Origin: Fimbriiglobus ruber
Lineage (GTDB): Bacteria > Planctomycetota > Planctomycetia > Gemmatales > Gemmataceae
Direction of reading: 5' to 3'
Length of the DNA stretch: 64,000 nt
Assembly: GCF_002197845.1 (NCBI RefSeq)
Contig: NZ_NIDE01000004.1
Location: forward strand, 1,178,001-1,242,000
Below are positions 35,925 to 44,503 of this stretch, piece after piece. The notes beneath the pieces were generated by a model. It was given only the letters and a program-made list of their open reading frames with translations. It ran no database searches and was not told the DNA's origin. Both the position numbers and the translations under genes were made by a program. Within the stretch, counting starts at the first letter, position 1. Each line of letters opens with the position of its first letter.

Positions 35925-36400
35925 GCGCAGCAGTTGTGATTCAGCAGGCATCCTGACACTTTCTGCCATCGCCTCCATCGGGTCACGTCCCGGTGGAGGT
36001 CTAATTCGTCCGATTGTTATTTTTATAATCGTTCCGACTGATTTCCCGTTTCGTTGGGCATAACCCTAGCCCCCATGGTTTCGTCCGATTAATAAAATAA
36101 CCGTCTTAAAATACAAGTCGACACTTGTAATATTGCCACGTATTTTACGGATCGATCCGTAGCGATTCTCCTCCCGATATCCGTTGTTAGCCACAAGTCA
36201 ATAGAACGAAAAGTTGCTTCGGCGTGGTTTTTGTGCAGTTTTCGTGAAGAAACGGGCTCTTATGTGAATTACTCATGAAGTGGATTCCCATTCAACTTAC
36301 ACACTGTAATTAATGGAACTCAGTCTGGTGGTTGTCCGCCATCTGAGCACGTGTGTCACTGGGTGCTTTTAATTTTCGCCGCCTGAGGATTGAATCAGTC
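35925..36400. other. AT-rich intergenic region upstream of the prepilin-like gene
   Basis: No gene is supported in these 476 bases. The composition is much richer in AT than the neighbourhood from about 36000 onward. A 7-bp inverted repeat TACAAGT-CGAC-ACTTGTA is at 36112-36129, which could be a repressor site, and the region is a likely promoter. Clear -35/-10 elements cannot be chosen by eye. Confidence 0.4.
36112..36129. promoter_or_regulatory. possible operator, inverted repeat TACAAGT-N4-ACTTGTA
   Basis: Perfect 7-bp arms with a 4-nt spacer lie in AT-rich DNA about 270 bp before the start of the DUF1559 gene. The symmetry is that of a dimeric regulator site, but no second copy was found. 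Confidence 0.25.
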
Positions 36401-37408
36401 ATGCGCAACCCGCGATCCACTCGCGTCGGTTTTACGCTAATCGAATTGCTGGTCGTGATCGCGATCATCGCGATTCTGATCGGCCTGCTCCTTCCCGCCG
36501 TACAAAAAGTCCGCGAGGCGGCGTCCCGAACGAAGTGCACCAACAACCTGAAACAGATCGGCTTGGCTTTCCACAACTATCACGACACCATGGGCCAGTT
36601 CCCCGCGGGTGCCATGGACGGGGCTTACGTTTGGCAGAGTGGTCTGACCAGCTGGGCCCAAGCGAGCGACGGCACCCACCGAGAAGGGTACAGCTGGGAA
36701 TACATGCTTTTGCCGTACATCGAACAAGGACAAGTCCAAAACATCGTTGCCACAGCTACGCTGTACGCCACTGTCATACCAATATACACCTGTCCAAGTG
36801 CTCGTGCCCCGGGCTTGGACAATAAGATTTATAAGTCGGATTACGTCGGCTGCTCCGGGTCCACGTTCCCGGCAGAGGCCCCACCTGCGGATGGCGGTGG
36901 TATGATCATTCAAGGCAACCTCACGGATTCAACCGGAGTGGTGCGATATGCTCACACGAAAATCACCATGGCGAGCGTTACCGACGGCCTCTCGAACACG
37001 TTATTGGCGGGCGAAAAATGGCTGAACCCGCTCGCGCAAGGAGGTAGCCAGGACGGTGGCAACAACGAGCCCTGGTGCAACGCCGGATGGGATGAAGATC
37101 ACGTTCGTTGTACGGGGACCGGTCCGACCGATACATTTAGTTGCGTCAATTGCTTTGGCGTGACGGACGGCTCTGGGGTCACCACCGATTACCGCCCGAA
37201 ACCGAATTCCCAATGCACAATAGGTGCAGGGGCCAACGGCACAGGTGGCACCATTTGGCAAGAGCTGTTCGGCGGCCCGCACACCGGCGGTTTGAACGTG
37301 GTGTCCGGAGATGGCTCCGTTCGATTTGTTTCGTTCAACGTGTCCGCGACCGCTTGGTCCGCATTCGGTACACGAAATGGTAACGAAACCTTCAGCCTGG
37401 ACAACTGA
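36401..37408 (+). CDS. DUF1559 prepilin-like protein
   Basis: This 335-residue protein starts at ATG 36401 with GAGGA upstream. VGFTLIELLVVIAIIAILIG is a type IV prepilin N-terminus with cleavage expected before Phe in G-F-T-L-I-E. It is followed by LLPAVQKVREAASRTKCTNN and LKQIGLAFHNYHDTMGQFP, which are diagnostic of DUF1559, a family hugely expanded in planctomycetes. The C-terminus has FGGPHTGGLNVVSGDGSVRF, the H-x-G-G-x-N-x-x-x-x-D-G-S signature. It would be assembled into a pseudopilus-like or surface structure after cleavage by prepilin peptidase. A small lipoprotein gene follows on the same strand. Confidence 0.95.
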   Translation: MRNPRSTRVGFTLIELLVVIAIIAILIGLLLPAVQKVREAASRTKCTNNLKQIGLAFHNYHDTMGQFPAGAMDGAYVWQSGLTSWAQASDGTHREGYSWEYMLLPYIEQGQVQNIVATATLYATVIPIYTCPSARAPGLDNKIYKSDYVGCSGSTFPAEAPPADGGGMIIQGNLTDSTGVVRYAHTKITMASVTDGLSNTLLAGEKWLNPLAQGGSQDGGNNEPWCNAGWDEDHVRCTGTGPTDTFSCVNCFGVTDGSGVTTDYRPKPNSQCTIGAGANGTGGTIWQELFGGPHTGGLNVVSGDGSVRFVSFNVSATAWSAFGTRNGNETFSLDN

Positions 37409-37442
37409 GGCGTTTCAGACTGATCGTTAGAAAACTTACTTT

Positions 37443-37491
37443 GCCAACAAGCATCTCGGGAGACGTTAGTCACTTTGAGATGCTTGTTGGC
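37443..37491. terminator. 15-bp hairpin between the prepilin-like and lipoprotein genes
   Basis: Arms GCCAACAAGCATCTC (37443-37457) and its complement (37477-37491) enclose a 19-nt loop, 35 bases after the prepilin stop. It may end that transcript or act as a stabilising or attenuating hairpin before the lipoprotein gene. Confidence 0.55.
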
Positions 37492-37556
37492 ATCTGCGTT
37501 GCGAGTTGTATTTGAGATTCAGAAAATTTACATCTAACATTTCAGGAGATAGATCC

Positions 37557-37784
37557 TTGCGACAAGTAATACTGGCGTTGGTGATGGTGATCTCCATGCT
37601 GGGTTGCGGCAATTCCAAGAAAGTCAACATTAAGGAACTAACGCCCGAACAAACCGCTGAGCAGGAAGCGACTTTAAAGAAAATTGGAGATTCGGAAGCT
37701 GAACATCGGAAAAATACGCCGAAGGATAAGACGCAACAGAATGCTGTCGACGAATCGGAACGTGCTCACCAACAACGGCGCTAA
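37557..37784 (+). CDS. small lipoprotein
   Basis: About 75 residues start at TTG 37557, which has AGGAGA eight bases upstream; an ATG at 37506 in frame lacks a site. The N-terminus LRQVILALVMVISMLGCGNS is a lipoprotein signal with lipobox M-L-G-C. The mature part is charged and helical (KELTPEQTAEQEATLKKIGD, then SEAEHRKNTPKDKTQQ). Short lipoproteins of this type often follow DUF1559 genes in Gemmataceae; the function is unknown. Confidence 0.75.
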   Translation: MRQVILALVMVISMLGCGNSKKVNIKELTPEQTAEQEATLKKIGDSEAEHRKNTPKDKTQQNAVDESERAHQQRR

Positions 37785-38140
37785 CTTCAACGAGCGATCT
37801 TCAGCGATTCGGGTGCAACTCCCTTCCCTGGATCGCTTTTTTTGTCGCAAAAGAAAAGGAGAGATCTACTTTATTCTGGGCGCCTAGATTTTCCGCGGTC
37901 GACCGCGCGGCCAGAGATTCGATCCCAGCCCCAACTGGTCCTTCGTTCCCTACACATTTCCTGCTTCCTCACTGCTACACACTCGCGTATCCAAGCTAAC
38001 TTTGCGACGATATGTTCGGAAGATTTGCTTGCGATCGTGTACGGCCCCAAAGTACGATCGCATGAAGGCGCCGCGGCTCCCGGTCTTCGGAGCCACCGCC
38101 GTTGTCCTTGCGGGATCGAATCGCGCCTGGAGGGATTCGC
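37785..38140. other. intergenic stretch without a convincing gene
   Basis: No coding frame has a family match. The last bases hold GGAGG, the ribosome binding site of the next gene. I see no hairpin or repeat worth naming. Confidence 0.4.
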
Positions 38141-38590
38141 GTGGAACACCAGGAAGCCGTACTCATCGCGCTGGGAATAACCGTCGTACTTTCCACGAGC
38201 GTCGTCGTGTTCCTGTTCGAGGCGCTGTCCGGCGTCCTCGAAGACTACTGCGGCAACCCCGCGCTCGCCCGGTTTTGGACCACCTGGGCGAGCGCGCTGC
38301 TCGTTCTCGTTCCGGCGACCGTTACCCTGCTCACCGTTCCCCTCTATTCGCAGGCGTACACATCCTCTCAGGTTCTGGGCTGGCTGGACGTTCTCGGGTT
38401 CGTGAAGTGGGGCGCCCTCGCACTGATCGGCACCATGGTCGCCGTCGCCGGCGGCGTGGGACTCTTCGGCCGCGGCGGTTCCGTGCCGGTGTGGATCGAC
38501 CGTGACCAGTCCGACGATTTGAACCGGTTGCTAACGAAGGTTCAGGAACTCCGCGCGCACGAGGTCATCGACCGCGTCCGGCGACGGTAA
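38141..38590 (+). CDS. small conserved membrane protein
   Basis: This 149-residue protein starts at GTG 38141, six to eight bases after GGAGG; an upstream ATG is less well placed. Three hydrophobic segments are seen: AVLIALGITVVLSTSVVVFL, ALLVLVPATVTLLTVPL and WGALALIGTMVAVAGGVGLF. Each is about 20 residues. The C-terminus is a cytoplasmic helix (DDLNRLLTKVQELRAHEVID). It converges with the cupin gene. No named family is recognised. Confidence 0.7.
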   Translation: MEHQEAVLIALGITVVLSTSVVVFLFEALSGVLEDYCGNPALARFWTTWASALLVLVPATVTLLTVPLYSQAYTSSQVLGWLDVLGFVKWGALALIGTMVAVAGGVGLFGRGGSVPVWIDRDQSDDLNRLLTKVQELRAHEVIDRVRRR

Positions 38591-38601
38591 CTGGGGAATC
38601 G

Positions 38602-38955
38602 TCAGTCGAACCACTCGTCGTCGGCGCGGAACGCCGGCAGCCCGAATACGATCGTCTTTACCCCGCCCGTACTGACCAGCCGGTGTCGCGTGCCGGGCTC
38701 GATCCAGACCGTCGTCCCCGGCCGCACGTCGACCCACTCGCCGTTCAGTTCCATCTGGCCGGTTCCTTCCAGGATGTGGTACACCTCGGTCGTTTCCCGG
38801 TGGTAGTGGCGGGCGGAATCCGTAATGCTGGTGACGTGCAGCGAACACGGCGCCCCGTCCGCGGCGGTCAGCGGGCGGGTACTCGCGCCGCACGGGCACG
38901 GGACCGTCGGGGCGTCGGCGAGGTCGCGGACGAGGTAGCCGGGCGCGGTCGGCAT
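38602..38955 (-). CDS. cupin domain protein
   Basis: The 117-residue form from ATG 38955 is preferred because MPTAPGYLVRDLADAP begins the conserved part; a longer frame upstream is not supported. The cupin metal motif is seen as HYHRETTEVYHILEGTGQME (H-x-H-x(3,4)-E) and GTTVWIEPGTRHRLVS (P-G-x-x-H). These residues would bind a metal inside a single small beta barrel. The natural substrate cannot be inferred. Two Cys in TVPCPCGAS near the N-terminus are unusual. The 5' end is 29 bp from the divergent lipoprotein gene. Confidence 0.88.
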   Translation of the reverse strand: MPTAPGYLVRDLADAPTVPCPCGASTRPLTAADGAPCSLHVTSITDSARHYHRETTEVYHILEGTGQMELNGEWVDVRPGTTVWIEPGTRHRLVSTGGVKTIVFGLPAFRADDEWFD

Positions 38956-38984
38956 GGGTGTATTCCGAGTCCAGGTAGGGGCCT

Positions 38985-39857
38985 GTGGTGGATTGTACAA
39001 GACGACTTCTTTTGCCGTTCGTCCTGACCGTTGTCGCCGGGTGCGGACCGTCCGGCGGCTCGGCCCCGAATTCGACGCCCCAACCGCCGACGCCACTCGC
39101 AACCAAGTACAACCCGGCGACCGCGGGCACGATCCAGGGACAGGTCCGGTGGCAAGGGGTGATTCCGAAGACCGCGCCCGACCTCGCCCCGGTCCCGACG
39201 ACGACCAGTTTCGAGTGGCAGGAAAAATCGAACCCTTACGAGCCGCGGGTCGACGGGGAAACCCACGGCCTGGCCGATGCCGTGGTTTACCTCGCCGGCG
39301 TCGACCCGGCGGCGAGTAAGCCGTGGGACTGGCCGGACGTGCGGATCGAACTCCGCGATTTCCGCATCGACGTGCGCCAGGGCCACGGCGACGCGCGGCG
39401 GGTCGGCGTCGTGCGGCGGGGAGCCGAGGTGGAGATCGTATCCGAGGACAGCGCGTACCACATGCTGAGAGCCCGCGGGGCGGCGTTCTTCACCCTGCCG
39501 TTTCCCGAACCGAACAAGCCGCTGACCCGCCGGCTCGATAACGCTGGGTTGGTCGAACTGACGAGCGGGGCCGGGTACTTCTGGACCGCCGCCGACCTGT
39601 TCGTGAGCGAACACCCGTACTACGCGATCACCGACGCAACCGGGCGATACACACTCGCAGGCGTTCCCCCGGGCACTTACGACCTTGTCTGCTGGGTGCG
39701 CGACTGGAACGTGACCGGCAAGGACCGCGACCCGGAAACCGGGCTCGTGTTCCGGCAGCATTATGCGGCGCCGTATGAGCAGCGGGTCCGGGTGACGGTC
39801 CCGGACGGCGAGACGAATTTCACCATCAACGCGACGCGTTTTCATTCCCCACGATGA
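38985..39857 (+). CDS. lipoprotein with carboxypeptidase-regulatory-like domain
   Basis: This 290-residue protein starts at GTG (AGGTAGGGG precedes). LLLPFVLTVVAGCGPSGG is a lipoprotein signal with lipobox V-A-G-C. Residues 45-70 have AGTIQGQVRWQGVIPK, and the C-terminal part reads AITDATGRYTLAGVPPGTYDL, the phrase of CarboxypepD_reg-like beta-sandwich domains. The middle (LADAVVYLAGVDP, VEIVSEDSAYHMLRARG) resembles cupredoxin-like planctomycete proteins. It would be anchored in the cell envelope. Function unknown. A bidirectional hairpin follows. Confidence 0.78.
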   Translation: MVDCTRRLLLPFVLTVVAGCGPSGGSAPNSTPQPPTPLATKYNPATAGTIQGQVRWQGVIPKTAPDLAPVPTTTSFEWQEKSNPYEPRVDGETHGLADAVVYLAGVDPAASKPWDWPDVRIELRDFRIDVRQGHGDARRVGVVRRGAEVEIVSEDSAYHMLRARGAAFFTLPFPEPNKPLTRRLDNAGLVELTSGAGYFWTAADLFVSEHPYYAITDATGRYTLAGVPPGTYDLVCWVRDWNVTGKDRDPETGLVFRQHYAAPYEQRVRVTVPDGETNFTINATRFHSPR

Positions 39858-39859
39858 CG

Positions 39860-39902
39860 GGTGACTTTGGGGTCAGTAGTCCCGACTGACCCCAAAGTCA
39901 CC
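39860..39902. terminator. 18-bp hairpin between convergent genes
   Basis: Arms GGTGACTTTGGGGTCAGT (39860-39877) and its complement (39885-39902) with a 7-nt loop lie between the lipoprotein (+) and the glycosyltransferase (-); likely serves both. Confidence 0.65.
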
Positions 39903-39907
39903 ATCCG

Positions 39908-41443
39908 TCACTCACCCGACCTCATCCGGAATAGTTTGCCGTCCCACCGCTCGCCCACCGGATCAAAGCGTAACCCGCGGGCCGAAAGCTCCGCCCACGG
40001 CCATCCCGGGTCGTTGTTGGGCGGGTAAAGGTAAAAGACCAGTTCGCCGCGGCGTACCTTCGACACGATCTCGTCCGGCCCGGTCAAGTTCACGGGCCGG
40101 ACCCGAGTCAGCGCCAGCAATGCCCGGTCCCCCGTATCCGGGTAACGGTGCGCCAGCGCGAGGGCCGGATCGGCCAGGTATACGAGCGTGAACGACGACC
40201 GGTCGACGTAATACGTCATTTGCAGGAGCTGGTTGGGCGACACCATCACGACTGTTGCCCCGGCCGCGTGGTCGTTCAGGAACGTCGTCATCTGTTCGAT
40301 GTCGGTCGCCTGATCGCGCGCCCACTCGACGCCCTGAGGCCATTTGCCGGGGAACCCGGCCGCCGCGATGGCGACGGCCGCGGCCCCGCAACACCACCGG
40401 TTCGCGGCCCCGAGTTTACCGACCGCCCGCGCGAGCAGAATCGCCAGCCCGACCGCCGTCGGCAGCACGTACCGGTAGTGGAACCCGCCCGAGACGTAGA
40501 CCCCGAGGAAGACCCCGCCGACGGGAAGGGCGGTCAGCGCCAGGACGGCCGCCCACTCCCAGACGGGGTAGCCGGGTTGGTCGGTACGTCCCGATCGTAC
40601 CCGGATCACCACGCCCACAATTGCCACGCTTGCGAGCACGATGCCCGCCGCGGGCAATGCCTCCGACCCGGCCAGATCCATGTAAACCCGGCCAATTGAA
40701 GCCGGGGAGAATGTCGTCTTAGACCAGAAACCGGGCCCGTAAGCCTTGGACGCCTGTGACCAGAGGGGGTAGCACGCGGCCAGCGACACACCGGCCGCCG
40801 CGAGGCAGCCGAGTACCAGCCAATCCGGGCGCCCGCGGCGGCCCGCCCGGATCAACTCGCCGACGGCGACCGCTGCCACCGGGAGGACAAAGTAGTAGTG
40901 CGAAAGCATCCCCAACCCCGCGGCGGCCGCCAGGCCCGCGAGCCAAAATCGCCGGTACCTGGCAGATTCGTCGGTCGCACGTTGCCAACAGAGCAGTGCG
41001 AGCGCCGTCCAACCGCACATCAGGGCGTACGGGCGGGCTTCCTGAAAATACTTCCAGACGACGTCGGACAGCGTGACGGCCGCGAGCGCGACCCATGCCT
41101 CGGCGGTCCCGCGGCGGTGGCGAACGAACAAATAAACGCATGCCGCCGCGAGAACGCCCCCGGCCACGTCCGGCAGTCGGAGGGCCCATTCGACCTCGCC
41201 GAATACGAGGAGTGTTCCCCGGGCGAGGAGATAACTGAGTGGCGGGTTGAGATCGACTCCGGCCGCAAGGTCTCCCCAAAGCGCGGCCGGTGACGCCACG
41301 CGGGCCAGGGCGAGGGTGTAAAGTTCGTCGTGCCAGTACGGCCGTACCACGGCCATATGCAGCAACCCGGAAGCGACGACCGCGAGGTACGCGACCACCG
41401 AGACGGTCTCAACGATTCGCCGCGGCCGGCCGGAAGTAGACAA
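39908..41443 (-). CDS. GT39/ArnT-like membrane glycosyltransferase (GT-C fold)
   Basis: This 511-residue protein has about ten to twelve membrane helices. The first extracytoplasmic loop reads RPYWHDELYTLALARVAS, where the Asp-Glu is the GT-C acidic motif, and the next loop AAGVDLNPPLSYLLARG is typical of dolichol/undecaprenyl-phosphate sugar transferases. YFQEARPYALMCGWTALALL and GFHYRYVLPTAVGLAILLA match the PMT_2 pattern (R-Y and R-P-Y). The last 150 residues are a soluble domain. It would move a sugar from a polyprenyl carrier to a lipid or protein outside the membrane. Acceptor unknown. Confidence 0.85.
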   Translation of the reverse strand: MSTSGRPRRIVETVSVVAYLAVVASGLLHMAVVRPYWHDELYTLALARVASPAALWGDLAAGVDLNPPLSYLLARGTLLVFGEVEWALRLPDVAGGVLAAACVYLFVRHRRGTAEAWVALAAVTLSDVVWKYFQEARPYALMCGWTALALLCWQRATDESARYRRFWLAGLAAAAGLGMLSHYYFVLPVAAVAVGELIRAGRRGRPDWLVLGCLAAAGVSLAACYPLWSQASKAYGPGFWSKTTFSPASIGRVYMDLAGSEALPAAGIVLASVAIVGVVIRVRSGRTDQPGYPVWEWAAVLALTALPVGGVFLGVYVSGGFHYRYVLPTAVGLAILLARAVGKLGAANRWCCGAAAVAIAAAGFPGKWPQGVEWARDQATDIEQMTTFLNDHAAGATVVMVSPNQLLQMTYYVDRSSFTLVYLADPALALAHRYPDTGDRALLALTRVRPVNLTGPDEIVSKVRRGELVFYLYPPNNDPGWPWAELSARGLRFDPVGERWDGKLFRMRSGE

Positions 41444-41880
41444 GGGATTGATCTCCGGTGAACGACTGCGACACGGTCCCGTCCGATGCGCGTACCTATC
41501 AGCGGTACCCAGGGGGTACTCCGTGGACCCGGATCGGCCCGCTCATGACTATCCCGCTCATGACTATTCAGTCGGTACTGCCTGGCAGAGTCGTCTCGTC
41601 AGCCGAGATCGGATTGTCGACCAGCGTCGAAGGAACCTCTTTACGGGCGCGGCTTCAGTCTTGTTATTAGAAGCAGGGATCTCGGAAAGGATAATCGATG
41701 AGACACCTCCGCATGTTGCCAGATCCGTAACCACGGGTCGGCGTATTTCCGTTGAATCGCCGAAGGTTCCTGACGAGCAAGTGGTTCGCGAGTTCCGGGA
41801 CGCGAATTCCGCGGCTCTTGCCGCGAGCGGGAAGGCTAGCCAAAATGGCTTCTTTCCTCGGACCCCGACCGGACCGCGTC
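41444..41880. other. intergenic region before hisA with a 15-bp tandem repeat
   Basis: No gene is supported. CCCGCTCATGACTAT occurs twice in tandem at 41538-41567. An in-frame ATG at 41845 with GGAAGG upstream could extend the hisA product by 12 residues. Confidence 0.4.
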
Positions 41881-42609
41881 ATGATCATTTACCCCGCGAT
41901 CGACCTCCTCGGCGGCCGCTGCGTTCGGCTCGTGCAAGGCGACTACGCGCGGGAGACCGTCTTCTCGGACGACCCCGCGGCCGTCGGCGCGCGGTGGGTT
42001 GCGGAGGGAGCCGACCGCCTCCACCTCGTCGACCTCGACGGCGCCAAGGTTGGGCGGCCGATCAACGGCGCGGTCGTCCGCCGGATCGTCGAGACTGCGG
42101 GTGTCCCCTGTCAACTCGGGGGCGGCATCCGGTCCGACGCCGATCTGGCCGAGGTGTTCGGCTGGGGGGTCCGGTGGGCGGTCCTGGGCACCAGGGCGTT
42201 GCAAGACCCGGCGTGGGTCCGTCGGGCGGCCGAGCAGTACCCCGGCCGGGTGGTGTTGGGCGTGGACGCCCGGGACGGGTTCGTCGCCACGGACGGGTGG
42301 CTCAACACGTCGACGACGAAAGCCGCGGATTTGGCGAAGATGGTGGAAGACGCGCCGCTCGCGGCCGTCGTGTATACCGACATTGCCCGCGACGGGATGA
42401 TGAGCGGGCCGAACTACGACGCCCTGGCCGCGATGCGGGCTGCTACACGGTTGCCCGTGATCGCGTCCGGCGGCGTGAGCGACCACGCCCAGGTCCAAAA
42501 ACTCGTCGACGCGGGGACGTACGCCTGCATCATCGGTCGGGCGTTGTACGAGGGGCAGATCCGCTTGCCCGAGGCGCTGGCCCAGGTGCGAACCGCGGGC
42601 GGGGCGTAA
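41881..42609 (+). CDS. hisA: phosphoribosylformimino-5-aminoimidazole carboxamide ribotide isomerase
   Basis: This 242-residue TIM-barrel enzyme catalyses the Amadori isomerisation of ProFAR in histidine biosynthesis. MIIYPAIDLLGGRCVRLVQG contains the first catalytic Asp (PAIDL). LHLVDLDGAK, CQLGGGIRS, VVLGVDARDGFVATDGW with the second Asp, VVYTDIARDGMMSGPN and VIASGGVSDHAQVQ complete the family pattern. I follow the family start at 41881, although an ATG at 41845 has the better ribosome binding site. It stands alone, without other his genes in the window. Confidence 0.95.
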   Translation: MIIYPAIDLLGGRCVRLVQGDYARETVFSDDPAAVGARWVAEGADRLHLVDLDGAKVGRPINGAVVRRIVETAGVPCQLGGGIRSDADLAEVFGWGVRWAVLGTRALQDPAWVRRAAEQYPGRVVLGVDARDGFVATDGWLNTSTTKAADLAKMVEDAPLAAVVYTDIARDGMMSGPNYDALAAMRAATRLPVIASGGVSDHAQVQKLVDAGTYACIIGRALYEGQIRLPEALAQVRTAGGA

Positions 42610-42617
42610 GCCGCGCG

Positions 42618-43811
42618 TCACTTCGTCTTGGGCGCGTTCATGGAAGAGCGAGGGACATCGACGTAATAGCCCGTGTCGCTGGTCAACATCACAATTTTAT
42701 TTCCGTCCGGATGGACCAGGTATTGCCAGACGCTGCCCGCGGCTTTTTCGTGTCCGGGGATCGCTTCGGGCTTCAGGTCGAATCGGTACTCTTTTTTCTT
42801 GACGCCCGCCAGTGAGAACACGAGGAGTTCGTGGCCGTAATTCTGCGTGAAGATTCGGCCGCCGTTCAAGTCGAAGCCCACCGCCTGGGGGTAGGGGCCC
42901 TGGTCCAGGGTGCATTGATGCTTGTTGAAGGTGTTGATCGGGTAAACCACCGTCGTGAACATTTTCTCGTGAACGTTGCCGGAGACGTTGGGCATGCAGA
43001 CCAGTTTTGAATCGGGGCTGAACGTGATACCGGCCGAGTACAGTGGCCCCATTTTTTGAGCGTACCCCGCTCTTGAATCCAGGGCGACCGAGGCGCCTCT
43101 CCCCATCCGCGGCGTGTGATCTTCGTAGTGCAGAGTGCCGTTCTTGAAGGAAAAGCGGAACATGACTTCGAGGTACTTCGTGAAGACGTAGTGGCCGTCC
43201 GGGCTCATGGCGGGGTTGTCCAGACCGATCTCCGCCCGCGTCGCGTTGTTGGGCGCGACCCACTGGGTGGCCTTCTTCGTGCGGAGATTCACCACGTAAA
43301 GTTTTCCGTTCGTCTGGGCTTGGTTTTTGGCCGCGTCCTGGTCGCAGGCGACCGCCAGGAACGAACCGGGCGCCGAGACCGCCCGTTTGAGTTTGGGTAC
43401 GGGAATCTTGGCTTTCACGTCAAACGTGGCGGGATCGACGACCCAGATTTCCTCCCCGGTGGGGTCCGACAAAAGCAACCCCTCGGCCGACAGCGACAGC
43501 CATTCAAACTTGCGCTCCAGGTCCGCTTGCTTCGCAACCACAAAGTCGGGGAACGAAATGCGCCGCAGCACGCCGGAAGCGTTTTCCAGGGCGAAAAAGG
43601 CCGAGCCCTTCGCGTCGGCCCAGAGCATGCACGGCAGGAGATTCTTACCCGGCAGGTTGAGCGAGGTCACGCTCAGATCCTGGACCGCCCGCGTGCTGCC
43701 TTTAAGCGATGCGTCGTCAGCCCACGCGGGCGCCGCCGCGTTGCTGACCAAGAAACAAACTGCCAGAAACAGGCACCGGCTCTCGCGCCCACCGACTGAG
43801 ATCCTGGACAT
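42618..43811 (-). CDS. secreted beta-propeller protein of unknown function
   Basis: This 397-residue protein has a signal peptide (CLFLAVCFLVSNAAAPAWA) followed by repeated blades: LWADAKGSAFFALENASGVL, LSLSAEGLLLSDPTGEEIWV, PAMSPDGHYVFTKYLEV, FSPDSKLVCMPNVSG and YLVHPDGNKIVMLTSDTGYY. The S-P-D-G/x-D-S phrases match WD40/YVTN-like propellers. It would work in the periplasm, probably in binding. The gene converges with hisA, nine bp apart. No partner is apparent. There are no catalytic signatures. Confidence 0.78.
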   Translation of the reverse strand: MSRISVGGRESRCLFLAVCFLVSNAAAPAWADDASLKGSTRAVQDLSVTSLNLPGKNLLPCMLWADAKGSAFFALENASGVLRRISFPDFVVAKQADLERKFEWLSLSAEGLLLSDPTGEEIWVVDPATFDVKAKIPVPKLKRAVSAPGSFLAVACDQDAAKNQAQTNGKLYVVNLRTKKATQWVAPNNATRAEIGLDNPAMSPDGHYVFTKYLEVMFRFSFKNGTLHYEDHTPRMGRGASVALDSRAGYAQKMGPLYSAGITFSPDSKLVCMPNVSGNVHEKMFTTVVYPINTFNKHQCTLDQGPYPQAVGFDLNGGRIFTQNYGHELLVFSLAGVKKKEYRFDLKPEAIPGHEKAAGSVWQYLVHPDGNKIVMLTSDTGYYVDVPRSSMNAPKTK

Positions 43812-43946
43812 GGGTCACCCGAAAGATCATTCCAAAGGAGTAGTCCGGGGCAAAAGGGATGGCAGCGTGAGTGGGGTCACGGTTTGTTGCGTCGCGAGCG
43901 GGAGATCGACTCGGCTACAGTGAATGTCTCGCCATCGGACACGGGC

Positions 43947-44270
43947 TCACGACTTGGATCGCCGCAAGATGACCCAGGATTCGTGCCCCGGCTTTTCGGA
44001 GACGCCGCTGTTTTGTCTCTGGTCCGGGTAAACGACACTGGGAATGGCAGTGTTGATCAGCCCGACATACTCCCAGCCGACGGCGGCCAACTTGTTGAGT
44101 TGTTCCGTCGCCTGGTCGCTCTGGGCGGGAAGGGTGATCACTTTGTACTCCCAGCGCTGCTCCTGCGGCTTTTGTTCCGCTTGCACCGGGCGTTGTTGTC
44201 CGATCAACAGGGCCGATGTCAGGCCCGCGACCACCCCGACCGCCATCGCTGCGATGAGCCTCGCATTCAT
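43947..44270 (-). CDS. DUF4177-like secreted small protein
   Basis: This 107-residue protein starts at ATG 44270 (GAGGGAAAG upstream), with MNARLIAAMAVGVVAGLTSA as an export signal or membrane anchor. The rest, RWEYKVITLPAQSDQATEQL, NKLAAVGWEYVGLI and HESWVILRR, matches DUF4177, a small beta-alpha-beta domain with W-E-Y-K-V and a G-W-E-L/Y motif. Function unknown. It stands 135 bp downstream of the divergent-oriented propeller gene on the same strand. Confidence 0.85.
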   Translation of the reverse strand: MNARLIAAMAVGVVAGLTSALLIGQQRPVQAEQKPQEQRWEYKVITLPAQSDQATEQLNKLAAVGWEYVGLINTAIPSVVYPDQRQNSGVSEKPGHESWVILRRSKS

Positions 44271-44503
44271 GTTCTTTCCCTCACGACCCACCTTCCTCGA
44301 AGGAAAGCGTCTGGTCTGGATGGAGGGCGATCAGATATCCATCTGCATCGGTCCGGGAGCCGGTGTCAAGAATTATTTCACGCATAATGACTCTCATCTA
44401 TCGACAGGATGAAGCTGTTTGACACCCGCACCGTTCTCGAACTTCGTAAGACGGACGGAAGGCCCGCTCTTCCAACAGCGACTTCAACCCGGAACGGATT
44501 GCC

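Noticed and set aside
41448-42815. 455-codon frame on the + strand across hisA
   Set aside because: hisA is in a different frame with all motifs; this frame has low-complexity Arg/Gly content.
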